Assembly: GCA_002841335.1 (NCBI GenBank)
Contig: PHEY01000006.1
Coordinates: 209,532 to 273,531, forward strand
Direction: 5' to 3'
Origin: Actinobacteria bacterium HGW-Actinobacteria-2
GTDB taxonomy: Bacteria; Actinomycetota; Actinomycetes; Propionibacteriales; Propionibacteriaceae
DNA: 64,000 nucleotides
Shown here: piece after piece, positions 34,511-46,134 of the stretch
Layout of the letters: the number at the start of each line of letters is the position of its first letter
Numbering within the stretch: the stretch's first letter is position 1
Program-made: the position numbers and the translations under genes
Notes under the pieces: generated by a model
The model's input: only the letters and a program-made list of their open reading frames with translations
What the model was told of the DNA's origin: nothing
The model's database searches: none

Positions 34511-37477
34511 TCAGCGCAGCTCGCCGAGCGCCCGATCGACCATGGCGACAAAGAAGTCGACGTCATCGGCGGTGACCACCAGGGGCGGCTTGATCTTCAG
34601 CACGTTGCCGTGATCGCCGGTGGGCTGCATGATCACGCCAAGTTGGCGCAACCGCTCGCACAGGTCGCGGGTGAGTGCGGCGTCCGGGGTGCGGGCGTCG
34701 CGATCGGCGACCAGCTCCAAGCCCAGATACAGCCCGACCCCATGGACGGTGCCGATGCAGGCATGGCGCTCGGCCAGAGCCTCCAGCCCGGCCTTCAGTC
34801 GCGCGCCCACCACGCGAGCGTTCTCCTGCAGGTCTTCGGTGCGGATGATGTCCAGCACGGTCACCCCGACGGTGGCCGAGACCGGGCTGCCGCCGGTGGA
34901 GGAGAAGAAGTAGCCACCGGTCCGATACGCCTCGGCGATGGCACGCGTGGTGATCACCGCGCCCAGCGGGTGGCCGTTGCCCATCGACTTGGCCACCGCG
35001 ACGATGTCGGGGGTCACGCCCTGCTGCTGGAAGCCCCAGAACCACTCGCCGAGCCGACCGTAGCCCACCTGCACCTCGTCGGCGATCGCCACTCCACCGA
35101 CCTCGCGGACGGCGGCGTACACCTCGGCCAGGTAGCCGTCGGGCAGGGCGATGCCGCCCGCGTTGCCCTGCAGCGACTCGGCGATGAACCCCGCGACCGG
35201 ACGTCCGGACGCTGCCAGCGCGCGGATATCGGCGGCCGCCTTCGGCCCATAACCGGACGCGTCCGCGTCGCGAAGGCGCCCGCGATAGGGGTTCGGCGCC
35301 TCGACGGTGTGCACCCAGTCGGGCCGGGTGGTCAGGGCGTTGGGGTTGTCGGCCACCGAGGTGGAAACCGCATCGGAGGCGTACGTCCAGCCGTGGTAGG
35401 CCTCGGCCAGGGCCACGATGTCGCGGCGTCCGGTGGCGGCCATGGCCAGGCGAATCGCCAGATCGGTGGCCTCGGAGCCGGAGTTCACCAGGAACACCTG
35501 ATCCAACTCGTCGGGCAGGGTCGCGGCCAGAGCCTCGGCGAAACGGGGCAAGGCGCCGTAGTGAAAGCGGGAGTTGGTGTTCAGGCGGGCCAGCTGGGCT
35601 GCCACCGCCGCGGTGATTCGCGGATGGGCGTGGCCGACGCTGGTCACGTTGTTGACCATGTCGAGGTAGGCGCGGGCACCGGTGTCGATCAGGGTGGCGC
35701 GCCAGCCTCGCTCGATCCGCGGCGGGTCGGCGTAGTAGTGCTCCTGGACGTCGGCGACGTGGGCCTCGCGGCGGGTCAGCAGGTCAGTCTCGGCTTCGGT
35801 GACCGGCGTCAGGCCGAACAGCGGCGCCGGATCGGCGGTCATCGCCAACCAGCCCGGCGCCAGGTCGGACGGCACCAGCAGCGGCACGCTGATGCCGGGG
35901 CGAACGAGCTGGACGTCCAGCCGTCCGGTGAAGGTCAGCAGCGCAGCACCCGGCTCCACCTTGGTGGGTGGAACACCAGGAACCGTCCCCGGGTGTCCCA
36001 GGGTCAGGACGAGGTCGAGCGGCCCGCCGGTGAGGGTCAGTCCGTCGGTGGTGGCCGTCACGGTGCCGGGCCAGGGGGCGATGAGCGAGCGCTCGGTGTT
36101 GCTCCAGAGGGTGAGTGCGGTGGGCACGGTGGCCGGTACGTCGGGCGACAGCACCCGGGTGTGGGGCAGTCGCGGGGTTCCCCACGGTGCGGCGACAAAG
36201 CCAGCGGTGGCGGCGAGCCGATCGGCGAGGTCGGCGTCGAGCCAGGCACCGTTGTTGGTGGCCTCGCTGGTCACCGAGAGGTCGAGGAGGGCGGGGGTGT
36301 CGGCGCAGAGGGAGAGGTGGTTTCGACGGGGCTCAACCAGCGGGGCCGGGGGCTCAACCAGCGAAGTGTCGGATTCAACCAGCGACGCTGGGGATTCGAC
36401 CAGGGACGCGGGGGACTCGACCAACGGCGACTCGTCCGGGGCCATTCCGACGGCGTCCCGCAGCAGCGCGGTCATCACCGGCAGCGGAACCGCGGTGGCG
36501 GCGGCGAAGATCTGCCATTCCCGATCCAAGGCGTTGACCGCGTAGTCGTTGGACGCGTCGAGGGCGGCCTGCTGGCGTCCGCTGGCCACCAGGACGGCAC
36601 CGCGCAGCACCACCAACGGCCACAGCGCGGCCACCTCGGCCTCGCTGAGCGGGCGCAGTGCGTGGAACGCCCGCACCGCCGCCAGCACGGTCTCGACCAT
36701 CGGTCCGGTGTGATGCAGCAGCCCGGTCAGGGTCACCGCCAACTCCGCGACCCGCCAGGATCGGGAGACGTCGCCGAAGTCGATCACTCCGTCCGGCAGC
36801 CCGTCGCCTCCACGGACGAGGTTGTCGTCGGTCAGGTCGAAGTGCCCGGCCTGAACCGGCAGCTGGTCGGCGACCGCAATCACCTCGGCCCAGGCGGCCT
36901 CGGTGGCGGCCAGTACTGCCCCCCGCTCCGCAGTATCGGAGATGGCCGGGGCGAGCAGAGTGACCACCTCGGCCGAGCAGCGCAGATCCCACTGCAGCCG
37001 GCGCTCCAGGCCGGGATGGTCGAAGTCAGCCAAAGCCAGGCTCACCTGCGCAGCGATCCGTCCCATCCGGGCCGCCACCGCGGGCGAGAGCCAGGGCTGG
37101 TCGACGAAGGTCCCGCCGGGAAGGAACTCCAACACCCGCGCCATCAGCTCGCCGGCGGACGTGGAGACCACCGCCCGCACCGGGGCGCCGCCGGTACGCA
37201 GCACGCGGGCCACCCGCAAGTCAGCGAACGCCTCGGCGACCAGCTCAGCGACCGCGTCCTGAGCCAGGGTGTCGCGTCCAGGGAAGGCTGGGTTCGCCAG
37301 CTTCAGCACGCCCACACCGTCGATGAGGAAGTTCTGATCCTGCTGACTGCCCAGCTCGCTCACCTCGCCGCTGACGCCCAGGACGGCGAGCACGTGGGCA
37401 GCCTCGGTCGGGCTCAGGGTGGGGGCGGGCAGTTCGCCGGCGGTGAAGAAGTCGAACGGCTCGGTGGGCAGGCTCAT
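34511..37477 (-). CDS. fusion of APH-family kinase, M23-like linker and class III aminotransferase/phospholyase
   Basis: A 988-residue protein. Residues about 20-330 are an aminoglycoside/choline-kinase-like fold (AGHFDLTDDNLV catalytic loop, GVIDFGDVSRSW metal-binding Asp). A repeat-bearing linker (about 348-383) follows, then a beta-rich M23-peptidase-like segment. From about 570 a class III PLP aminotransferase runs to the end (NSGSEATDLAIRLA, EAYHGWTYASDA, IADEVQVGYGRLGE, PLP lysine in VAVAKSMGNGHPLG). The layout resembles known kinase-aminotransferase fusions related to ethanolamine-phosphate phospholyase; kinase phosphorylation followed by PLP-dependent processing of an amino alcohol is inferred. 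Confidence 0.82.
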   Translation of the reverse strand: MSLPTEPFDFFTAGELPAPTLSPTEAAHVLAVLGVSGEVSELGSQQDQNFLIDGVGVLKLANPAFPGRDTLAQDAVAELVAEAFADLRVARVLRTGGAPVRAVVSTSAGELMARVLEFLPGGTFVDQPWLSPAVAARMGRIAAQVSLALADFDHPGLERRLQWDLRCSAEVVTLLAPAISDTAERGAVLAATEAAWAEVIAVADQLPVQAGHFDLTDDNLVRGGDGLPDGVIDFGDVSRSWRVAELAVTLTGLLHHTGPMVETVLAAVRAFHALRPLSEAEVAALWPLVVLRGAVLVASGRQQAALDASNDYAVNALDREWQIFAAATAVPLPVMTALLRDAVGMAPDESPLVESPASLVESPASLVESDTSLVEPPAPLVEPRRNHLSLCADTPALLDLSVTSEATNNGAWLDADLADRLAATAGFVAAPWGTPRLPHTRVLSPDVPATVPTALTLWSNTERSLIAPWPGTVTATTDGLTLTGGPLDLVLTLGHPGTVPGVPPTKVEPGAALLTFTGRLDVQLVRPGISVPLLVPSDLAPGWLAMTADPAPLFGLTPVTEAETDLLTRREAHVADVQEHYYADPPRIERGWRATLIDTGARAYLDMVNNVTSVGHAHPRITAAVAAQLARLNTNSRFHYGALPRFAEALAATLPDELDQVFLVNSGSEATDLAIRLAMAATGRRDIVALAEAYHGWTYASDAVSTSVADNPNALTTRPDWVHTVEAPNPYRGRLRDADASGYGPKAAADIRALAASGRPVAGFIAESLQGNAGGIALPDGYLAEVYAAVREVGGVAIADEVQVGYGRLGEWFWGFQQQGVTPDIVAVAKSMGNGHPLGAVITTRAIAEAYRTGGYFFSSTGGSPVSATVGVTVLDIIRTEDLQENARVVGARLKAGLEALAERHACIGTVHGVGLYLGLELVADRDARTPDAALTRDLCERLRQLGVIMQPTGDHGNVLKIKPPLVVTADDVDFFVAMVDRALGELR
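36330..36434. repeat. five 21-bp tandem units inside the fusion gene linker
   Basis: Units start at 36330, 36351, 36372, 36393 and 36414; each reads G(G/A)(C/T)TC(A/G)ACCA(G/A)(C/G)G plus a variable end. On the coding strand they give a seven-residue repeat of the type VESPASL. Divergence between units shows the tract is not recent slippage alone. It adjoins GTTTCGACGGGGCTCAACCA at 36320. Confidence 0.85.
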
Positions 37478-37520
37478 GTGCCTAGATTGCCTGCACCAGT
37501 GGCCGTGACGCCAACGCCGC

Positions 37521-39905
<2,385 letters not shown>

Positions 39906-39930
39906 GGTTTCCTCGCGGCGGCTGCCCGTC

Positions 39931-39936
39931 TAGCCT
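39931..39936 (+). promoter_or_regulatory. leaderless -10 element TAGCCT for dcd
   Basis: TAGCCT ends six bases before ATG 39943, without a Shine-Dalgarno sequence. Confidence 0.5.
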
Positions 39937-39942
39937 GGGCGC

Positions 39943-40515
39943 ATGCTGCTCAGCGATCGCGACATCCGTGCCCGTATCGAGTCCGGAGACATCGGGATCG
40001 ACCCGTGGGAACCGGCGATGCTGCAGCCGGCCAGCGTGGACGTCCGGCTGGATCGCGGCTTTCGGCTGTTCGACAACCACCGCTACGCCTTCATCGACCC
40101 GGCCGCAGACCAGTCCGAACTCACCCGGCTGATCGAGGTCGCGCCCGACGAGGCGTTCGTGCTGCATCCCGGCGAGTTCGTGCTCGCCTCCACCTACGAG
40201 GTGATCACGCTGGGCAACGATGTCGCCGCGCGCCTGGAAGGTAAGTCGAGCCTGGGACGGCTGGGGCTGGTGACCCACGCCACCGCCGGTTTCATCGATC
40301 CCGGCTTCTCTGGCCACGTCACCTTGGAGTTGTCGAATGTGGCCACCTTGCCGATCAAGCTCTGGCCAGGGATGAAGATCGGCCAGTTCTGCTTCTTCGC
40401 GATGTCCTCGTCGGCCGAGCACCCCTATGGCGCCTACGGCAATCGGTATCAGGGCCAGCGTGGCCCGACCGCTTCGCGATCGCACGAGAGCTTCCACCGC
40501 ACTCCGCTGGGCTGA
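39943..40515 (+). CDS. dcd: dCTP deaminase (probably bifunctional, dUMP-forming)
   Basis: A 190-residue trimeric deaminase: [54 protein letters not shown] (nucleotide site) and [14 protein letters not shown] at the C-terminus. Sequences of this length and type in actinobacteria convert dCTP directly to dUMP. It belongs to the nucleotide cluster between purA and purD. Confidence 0.93.
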   Translation: MLLSDRDIRARIESGDIGIDPWEPAMLQPASVDVRLDRGFRLFDNHRYAFIDPAADQSELTRLIEVAPDEAFVLHPGEFVLASTYEVITLGNDVAARLEGKSSLGRLGLVTHATAGFIDPGFSGHVTLELSNVATLPIKLWPGMKIGQFCFFAMSSSAEHPYGAYGNRYQGQRGPTASRSHESFHRTPLG

Positions 40516-40535
40516 ACCGCCGGGTCTCGCGCCGA

Positions 40536-40541
40536 TAGGAT
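40536..40541 (+). promoter_or_regulatory. leaderless -10 element TAGGAT for purD
   Basis: TAGGAT ends six bases before GTG 40548, without a Shine-Dalgarno sequence. Confidence 0.5.
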
Positions 40542-40547
40542 CAGCGC

Positions 40548-41795
40548 GTGGCGCAGACGGTGTTGGTGATCGGATCAGGTGGACGCGAGCATGCCTTGGC
40601 GTGGGCGCTGAGCAAGGACCCGGGGGTCGCAGCGGTGCACATCGCGCCGGGCAACCCAGGGACGGCGATGGTCGGCACCAATCACAGCGTCGATCCGATG
40701 AGCCCGGCTGCGGTGGCCGCGCTGGCCGTCGAGCTGGCTGCCGATCTGGTCGTGGTCGGTCCCGAGGCTCCGCTGGTCGCCGGGGTCGCGGATGCGGTGC
40801 GTGCCGCTGGCATTCCAGTTTTCGGTCCCAGTGGCGAGGCCGCCCAACTCGAAGGCAGCAAGGCCTTCGCCAAGATGATCATGGAGGCCGCCAGGGTGCC
40901 CACCGCGGACGCCCGGCTGTGTCTTTCGATGGACGAAGTCGTCGCCGCGCTGGACGAGTTCGGCGCCCCCTATGTGGTCAAGGACGACGGCCTGGCCGCT
41001 GGCAAGGGCGTGATCGTCACCACCGATCGGGACGCTGCGATTCGCCATGCCGCCGGCTGTGCGCGGGTGATCATCGAGGAGTACCTCGACGGACCTGAAG
41101 TCAGCCTGTTCGCCCTCAGCGACGGCACCTCGGTGTTGCCGTTCGAGCCGGCGCAGGACTTCAAGCGGGTCGGCGACGGCGACGAGGGCCCCAATACCGG
41201 TGGAATGGGTGCCTACACTCCGCTGCCGTGGGCACCGTCCGGACTGACCGCGGACGTGGTGCGGACGGTCATCCAACCCACGATCGACGAGATGCGCCGC
41301 CGCGGCACCCCCTTCGTCGGGCTGCTGTACGCCGGCCTGGCGCTCACCAAGCGCGGCGTGCGGGTGGTGGAGTTCAACGCCCGGTTCGGTGATCCGGAGA
41401 CCCAGCCGCTGCTGACCCGGCTGAAGACGCCGCTGGGTGGCGCGCTGTACGCCGCCGCCACGGGCACTCTGGCTGAGCATCCGCCGCTGGAGTGGGGAAG
41501 TGGGGCTGCGGTCGGGGTGGTGATCGCCGCCCAGGGCTACCCCGAAGCTCCGCGCAAGGGTGATCGCATTCTCGGTGCCAACCAGGAGGGCGTCTTCCAC
41601 GCCGGCACTGCCACCGACGCCCACGACCAGCTGATCAGCGCCGGCGGCCGGGTGCTGACTGTGGTCGGCACCGGGGACACCCTCGCCGATGCCCGAGCCG
41701 CGGCCTATGACAAGGTTGCCCGGATCGATCTGCCCGGCGGCTTCTACCGCCACGACATCGCCGGCAAGGCGGCGGAAATGGAGGACTCCGAATGA
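40548..41795 (+). CDS. purD: phosphoribosylamine-glycine ligase (GAR synthetase)
   Basis: Second step of purine synthesis. The 415-residue ATP-grasp enzyme shows VLVIGSGGREHALAWALS at the N-terminus, VVKDDGLAAGKGVIVT (ATP-grasp loop), PNTGGMGAYTPLPW and VVEFNARFGDPETQPLL. GTG start with leaderless -10. Its stop overlaps the purB start as ATGA. Confidence 0.95.
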   Translation: MAQTVLVIGSGGREHALAWALSKDPGVAAVHIAPGNPGTAMVGTNHSVDPMSPAAVAALAVELAADLVVVGPEAPLVAGVADAVRAAGIPVFGPSGEAAQLEGSKAFAKMIMEAARVPTADARLCLSMDEVVAALDEFGAPYVVKDDGLAAGKGVIVTTDRDAAIRHAAGCARVIIEEYLDGPEVSLFALSDGTSVLPFEPAQDFKRVGDGDEGPNTGGMGAYTPLPWAPSGLTADVVRTVIQPTIDEMRRRGTPFVGLLYAGLALTKRGVRVVEFNARFGDPETQPLLTRLKTPLGGALYAAATGTLAEHPPLEWGSGAAVGVVIAAQGYPEAPRKGDRILGANQEGVFHAGTATDAHDQLISAGGRVLTVVGTGDTLADARAAAYDKVARIDLPGGFYRHDIAGKAAEMEDSE

Positions 41796-43113
41796 TCCCC
41801 AATGTGTTGGCCACCCGCTACGCCTCGGCGCAGATGCGGCAGATCTGGTCGCCGGAAGCCAAGATCGTCGCAGAGCGCAAGCTCTGGCTGGCCGTCCTCG
41901 CCGCGCAGGCCGACCTCGGCGTCGATTTCGGCGGTGACGACCCGGCGCAGGTGATCGCCGACTACACAGCCGTGATCGATCAGGTCGATCTACCAGCCGT
42001 GACCTCACCGAGAACATCGAGCAGCGTCAGCTGCTGGCCAGCCTGGAGTTGGTGCGCGAACGCATCGTCACCGCGTTGGTGAACGTGACCCGCCTGGCCG
42101 TGCAGTACCGCGACGTGGCGATGGCCGGACGCTCCCACAACGTGGCCGCGCAGACCACCACCCTGGGCAAGCGGTTCGCCACCGCGGCCGATGAGCTGCT
42201 GGTCGCCTTCACCCGAACCGACGAGCTGATCAAGCGCTACCCGGCCCGCGGCATCAAGGGCCCGATGGGCACCGCCCAGGACATGCTCGACCTTTTCGGC
42301 GGGGACACCGCCAAGCTCGACGCCTTGGAGACCCGGGTGGCCGAGCACCTGGGCTTCGCGCAGGTCTTCACCGCCACCGGTCAGGTCTACCCGCGCTCGC
42401 TCGACTACGACGTGCTGTCCGCCCTGGTGCAGGCCGCGGCGGGGCCGTCCAGCCTGGCCACCACGATCCGGCTGATGGCCGGCCAAGAGCTGGTCACCGA
42501 AGGTTTCAAAGAGGGCCAGGTGGGCTCCTCGGCGATGCCGCACAAGATGAACACCCGCTCGTGCGAGCGCGTCAACGGCCTGATGGTGGTGCTGCGCGGC
42601 TACGCCTCGATGGCTGGTGAGCTGGCCGGCAACCAGTGGAACGAAGGCGACGTGTTCTGCTCGGTGGTGCGCCGGGTGGCCCTGCCGGACGCCTGCTACG
42701 CCCTCGACGGCATGTTCGAGACCTTCCTGACCGTGCTGGACGAGTTCGGCGCCTTCCCGGCCGTGATCGAAGCCGAGCTGCAGCGCTTCCTGCCGTTCCT
42801 GACCACCACCAAGGTGCTGATGGCTGCCGTCCGCAACGGCGTGGGCCGCGAAGCTGCGCACGAGGCGATCAAGGAGCACGCGGTGTCGGTGGCCCTCGGC
42901 ATGCGCGCCGGCGGCAGCAACGACCTGCTCGATCGCCTGGCCGCCGATTCCCGGCTCGGGCTGACCCGGGCACAGCTGGACGCCGCCCTGGACGATCCGA
43001 TCGAACTCACCGGCTCGGCCCGGCACCAGGTGGACGTGATCGCGGGCAAGGTCGCCGAGCTCGCCGCCCAGTACCCGCAGGCGGCGGCGTACCACCCCGG
43101 ATCGGTGTTGTGA
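41792..43113 (+). pseudogene. purB: adenylosuccinate lyase, disrupted by an internal deletion and frameshift
   Basis: The first 66 codons read MIPNVLATRYASAQMRQIWS ... VIDQVDL in frame 41792. At about 41990 the frame shifts, and SRDLTENIEQRQLLASLE continues in another frame to a full PurB C-terminal part (MAGRSHNVAAQTTTLGKRFA, GSSAMPHKMNTRSCERV with the flexible catalytic loop). About 34 conserved codons that normally join VDL to TSRDL (including the TRHDVKARIEEF and AGHExVHxGM region with an active-site histidine) are missing, plus one base. Either a real loss, with PurB supplied elsewhere, or an assembly error. All neighbouring genes are intact, which makes an assembly error likely. Confidence 0.85.
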
Positions 43114-43123
43114 GCTTGTCGCG

Positions 43124-43798
43124 ATGAGCGACCGTTCCGACCGCGGACACCGGCTGCTGTTGGAAACCACCGCCCGCCGCTGGTGGGTGGTGGTGACGGT
43201 CCTGATCGCGGTCGGCATTCCGTGGTGGCTGGCGTTCACCTTGCCGCTGGCCGAACGCACCTTCGTCGGTGTGAACGGGCCTACTCAGATGCTGATCTCG
43301 GTGATCACCCCGTTCGTGGGCCTGTTGCTGGCCACCGACGTCCGGCTGGGTCGGGCTGGAGTCGGTCCGGCGGTGCGGGTGGCCTACCTGTTCGCGGTGG
43401 TCGCCAGCGCGTGGGGTGCAGTCTTCTCTGTCATCGCCACCGCCCTTACCGCCACCACCGCGCCGGGTGGGGCGTGGGGCAACGCGGTGGCCGGCGGGCT
43501 GGGCGGCCTGGCCGTGCAGGTGGTGGCCACCTCCACCGGCCTGGGTCTCGGCGCGTTGGTGCACCGTCCGATCGTGGCCGGGCTCGCCACCTTCGCGCCG
43601 CTGCTGGTGGCCGCGATCCTCACCCCGCTGCCGCAGGTGGCGGCCTGGGTGACTCCCGCGGTGGTCGGGCCGGTGCTGCTCACCGGGGCTGATCCGCTGG
43701 CCTGGGTGCGTGAGGTGGTCGTCCTGCTCATCTGGGGTGGTGGCTACTGGGTGGCCGGAGCAGGCCGGATATTGTTCCCACGTGGAGACGCTGCCTGA
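43124..43798 (+). CDS. membrane protein of unknown function
   Basis: A 224-residue protein with about six hydrophobic helices (WWVVVTVLIAVGIPWWLAFT, MLISVITPFVGLLLAT, AYLFAVVASAWGAVFSVIAT and others) and no charged catalytic motif. It resembles ABC-2-type permease-like or generic integral membrane proteins, but no family can be fixed. It overlaps the following gene by 17 bases. Confidence 0.55.
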   Translation: MSDRSDRGHRLLLETTARRWWVVVTVLIAVGIPWWLAFTLPLAERTFVGVNGPTQMLISVITPFVGLLLATDVRLGRAGVGPAVRVAYLFAVVASAWGAVFSVIATALTATTAPGGAWGNAVAGGLGGLAVQVVATSTGLGLGALVHRPIVAGLATFAPLLVAAILTPLPQVAAWVTPAVVGPVLLTGADPLAWVREVVVLLIWGGGYWVAGAGRILFPRGDAA

Positions 43799-44615
43799 GA
43801 CGAAGTTCACCCCTACCCGGGTGATCGGCCTGCTCAGCATCGGTTTGGCCGCCGGCTTCTTCTCCGGTCTGTTCGGCATCGGAGGCGGCATCCTGGTGGT
43901 GCCGGCCCTGGTGGTGCTCCTCAAACTCGATCAGCGCAAAGCCGTCGGCACCTCCCTGCTGGCGATCTTGCCGGCCGCGGGGATCTCGGCCCTGTCCTAC
44001 GGGTTGTCCGGCAACGTCGATCTGGTCGTTGCCGCAGTGCTCGCGGTCGGGGCCGTGGTCGGCGCCCAGTTCGGTGCCTGGCTGTTGGAGCGGATCTCCC
44101 GCAAAGCCGCACAGTGGACGTTCGCGGCGTTCGTGGTGGTGATGATCGTCGAGTTGCTGCTCGTCGTCCCCGACCGCGGCGCCCAGTTCCAGTGGGACGT
44201 GGCTCAAGCCGTCGGGCTGGTCGCGCTCGGTCTCGTGGCCGGCACCCTCTCGGCGATCCTGGGCATCGGCGGCGGTGGCGTGGTCGTGCCGGTGCTGATG
44301 GTGTGGTTCGGGTTGGGTGATCTGGCGGCCAAAGGCGCCTCGCTGGTGATGATGCTCCCGGGGGTGGTCTCGGGTCTGATCGGCAATGCCCGTCGCGGCA
44401 ACATCGCCGTGAAAGCCGGGGTGCTGGTGGGCGTCGGATCGCTTTCCACCGGCCCGCTGGGGGCGTGGGTTGCGCACCTGGTCCCCGCACAGGTCGGCGC
44501 CTGGCTGTTCGCCGCGTTCTTGGTGTTCATCGGTTTCACGATGGTGAAACAAGCACTGCGTCCGGCCTCCCTGGGTGCCGAACGCAGTGATGACGAGGGT
44601 GAACCTCCCCGATAG
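43782..44615 (+). CDS. TauE/SafE-family sulfite/anion exporter-like protein
   Basis: A 277-residue membrane protein with two repeats of about four helices, each opening with the family motif: GFFSGLFGIGGGILVVPALV near residue 25 and GTLSAILGIGGGGVVVPVLM near residue 160. Family members export sulfite, sulfonates or related anions. The start is taken as GTG 43782, inside the previous gene's end. Confidence 0.8.
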   Translation: METLPETKFTPTRVIGLLSIGLAAGFFSGLFGIGGGILVVPALVVLLKLDQRKAVGTSLLAILPAAGISALSYGLSGNVDLVVAAVLAVGAVVGAQFGAWLLERISRKAAQWTFAAFVVVMIVELLLVVPDRGAQFQWDVAQAVGLVALGLVAGTLSAILGIGGGGVVVPVLMVWFGLGDLAAKGASLVMMLPGVVSGLIGNARRGNIAVKAGVLVGVGSLSTGPLGAWVAHLVPAQVGAWLFAAFLVFIGFTMVKQALRPASLGAERSDDEGEPPR

Positions 44616-44805
44616 TCACAGGTCTGGGAGGCCCGCGCCGCGTGGACGGTTGGGTGCGGGTTGGAGCCCACGTACGCCGGGCCCCCCAAGCCAGTGGGAG
44701 CAGCTAAACCACTCTGAGAATCAGGGTGTCAGGTACTGCGCTACCGGTGCCGCGGGATAAAGGGCTTTTTACCGTCGCGGTGGAGCCGCGCGGTCGCTGC
44801 GCCAG

Positions 44806-44811
44806 TAGGGT
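44806..44811 (+). promoter_or_regulatory. leaderless -10 element TAGGGT for the histidine kinase
   Basis: TAGGGT ends six bases before ATG 44818. The rest of the 202-base gap before the kinase holds nothing I can identify. Confidence 0.5.
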
Positions 44812-44817
44812 CAGGGC

Positions 44818-46134
44818 ATGTTCGCGTCGCTGCGCCGCCGGGTGGCCAGCATCCTCACGCCTCCCGGGCAGGACTTCCGCCCTCCACTGATCGCGGTGGC
44901 GGTGGTGGTCGGCATCCCGGTGAGCTGGCTGTCGGCGGGGATCAACCTCGTCCTCGGCAGTCCGGTGGAGACCGTGCTGGTGAACCTGCTGGCCGGCTTC
45001 GCGATCTTTGGACTGTTCTGGTTCGCGCGCCGCACGGGACGCTATCGGCTGACCTTCACCTTCGCGGCAGTCGTGCTCTTCCTGGTCGTCTTCCCCTGGT
45101 TGTTCTTCACCGGTGGCGGGTTCTACGGCGGCATGCCGGTGTTCTTCATGTTCGCCATCGCCTTCTCCGCGATCATCCTGGAGGGCGCGGCACTGTGGAT
45201 CCTGGTGCCACTGGAACTGGTGACCTACGGGGCGTGTCTGGTGGCCGCCTACCGGTATCCGGAAATGGTGACCTACTACGACACCCAGCTGGGCGTCCTG
45301 GTGGACATCGCCTTCTCCATCCTGGCCACCGGCACGGCGATGGTGGTGTCGGTGCGAATGCTGGTGGCCATCTACGAGCGCAACCGCCGTCAACTCCAGG
45401 ACCGCAACACCGAACTCGCCCAGGTCGATGAGGCCAAGACCGAGTTCTTGGCGATGGTCGCCCACGAGCTGAACACCCCGCTGACGGTGATCCGGGCACA
45501 TGCCGACGAGTCGGCCCGGCACCTGTCCTCGCGTGCCGAGGACGACCAGGACGTGCGCAACCTGGAGGTGATCGAAGCCGAGTCCGAACGCCTGGCGCGC
45601 CTGGTCACCCAGCTGCTGGAGCTCGCCCGGATCAACGACGGCGGCATGGCGGTGCGGGTGGCGCCACACAACCTGGACACCATCGTCCAACAGACCCTGC
45701 AGGCCTATCGACCGGTGTGGTCGCTGTACGGCAACACCATCGAGGCGAAGCGGGGCAGCGCCGCGCCGGAGGTGCTGGTCGACCGCGAGCGGGTCATCCA
45801 GATCCTGGTGAACCTGATCTCGAACGCCGTTCGACACACCAGCCGCGGACGGGTCACCATCGGCATCAGCGAGGCCGGCGACTTCGCTGAGTTGTCTGTG
45901 GCCGACACCGGTGTGGGCATCGCGCCGGCGCTGCTGGAGCAACTGGGCGACCGCCCCTTGCGCGGGCGCGGCGACGGAGTCCGGTCGGCGCGGGACGCCG
46001 GATTGGGAGTCGGTTTGGTGATCACCAAGCACCTGGTCGTCGCCCAGGGCGGAGAGTTCTCGATCACGTCGGCCGTGGGGGAGGGCACGACCGTGCGGTG
46101 CACCTTCCCGCTGGTGGCCGCCTCAGCGAGATGA
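44818..46134 (+). CDS. membrane sensor histidine kinase
   Basis: A 438-residue kinase. About six transmembrane helices fill residues 20-190 without a large external loop. Then a short coiled linker leads to the HisKA domain with the phospho-accepting His in FLAMVAHELNTPLTVI, and the ATPase domain with NLISNAVRHT (N box), VADTGVGIAP (G1) and GLGVGLVITKHLV (G2). It converges on the response regulator gene, overlapping it by 12 bases at the 3' ends; an unusual tail-to-tail arrangement for a cognate pair. Confidence 0.9.
   Translation: MFASLRRRVASILTPPGQDFRPPLIAVAVVVGIPVSWLSAGINLVLGSPVETVLVNLLAGFAIFGLFWFARRTGRYRLTFTFAAVVLFLVVFPWLFFTGGGFYGGMPVFFMFAIAFSAIILEGAALWILVPLELVTYGACLVAAYRYPEMVTYYDTQLGVLVDIAFSILATGTAMVVSVRMLVAIYERNRRQLQDRNTELAQVDEAKTEFLAMVAHELNTPLTVIRAHADESARHLSSRAEDDQDVRNLEVIEAESERLARLVTQLLELARINDGGMAVRVAPHNLDTIVQQTLQAYRPVWSLYGNTIEAKRGSAAPEVLVDRERVIQILVNLISNAVRHTSRGRVTIGISEAGDFAELSVADTGVGIAPALLEQLGDRPLRGRGDGVRSARDAGLGVGLVITKHLVVAQGGEFSITSAVGEGTTVRCTFPLVAASAR

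Noticed and set aside
36330-36434. CRISPR-like array from regularly spaced 21-bp units
   Set aside because: Units are contiguous without spacers, diverged, and in frame inside a protein linker; no cas genes nearby.
44616-44817. tRNA or small RNA gene in the gap before the histidine kinase
   Set aside because: No T-loop GTTCGAATC-type motif, CCA end or cloverleaf pairing on either strand.
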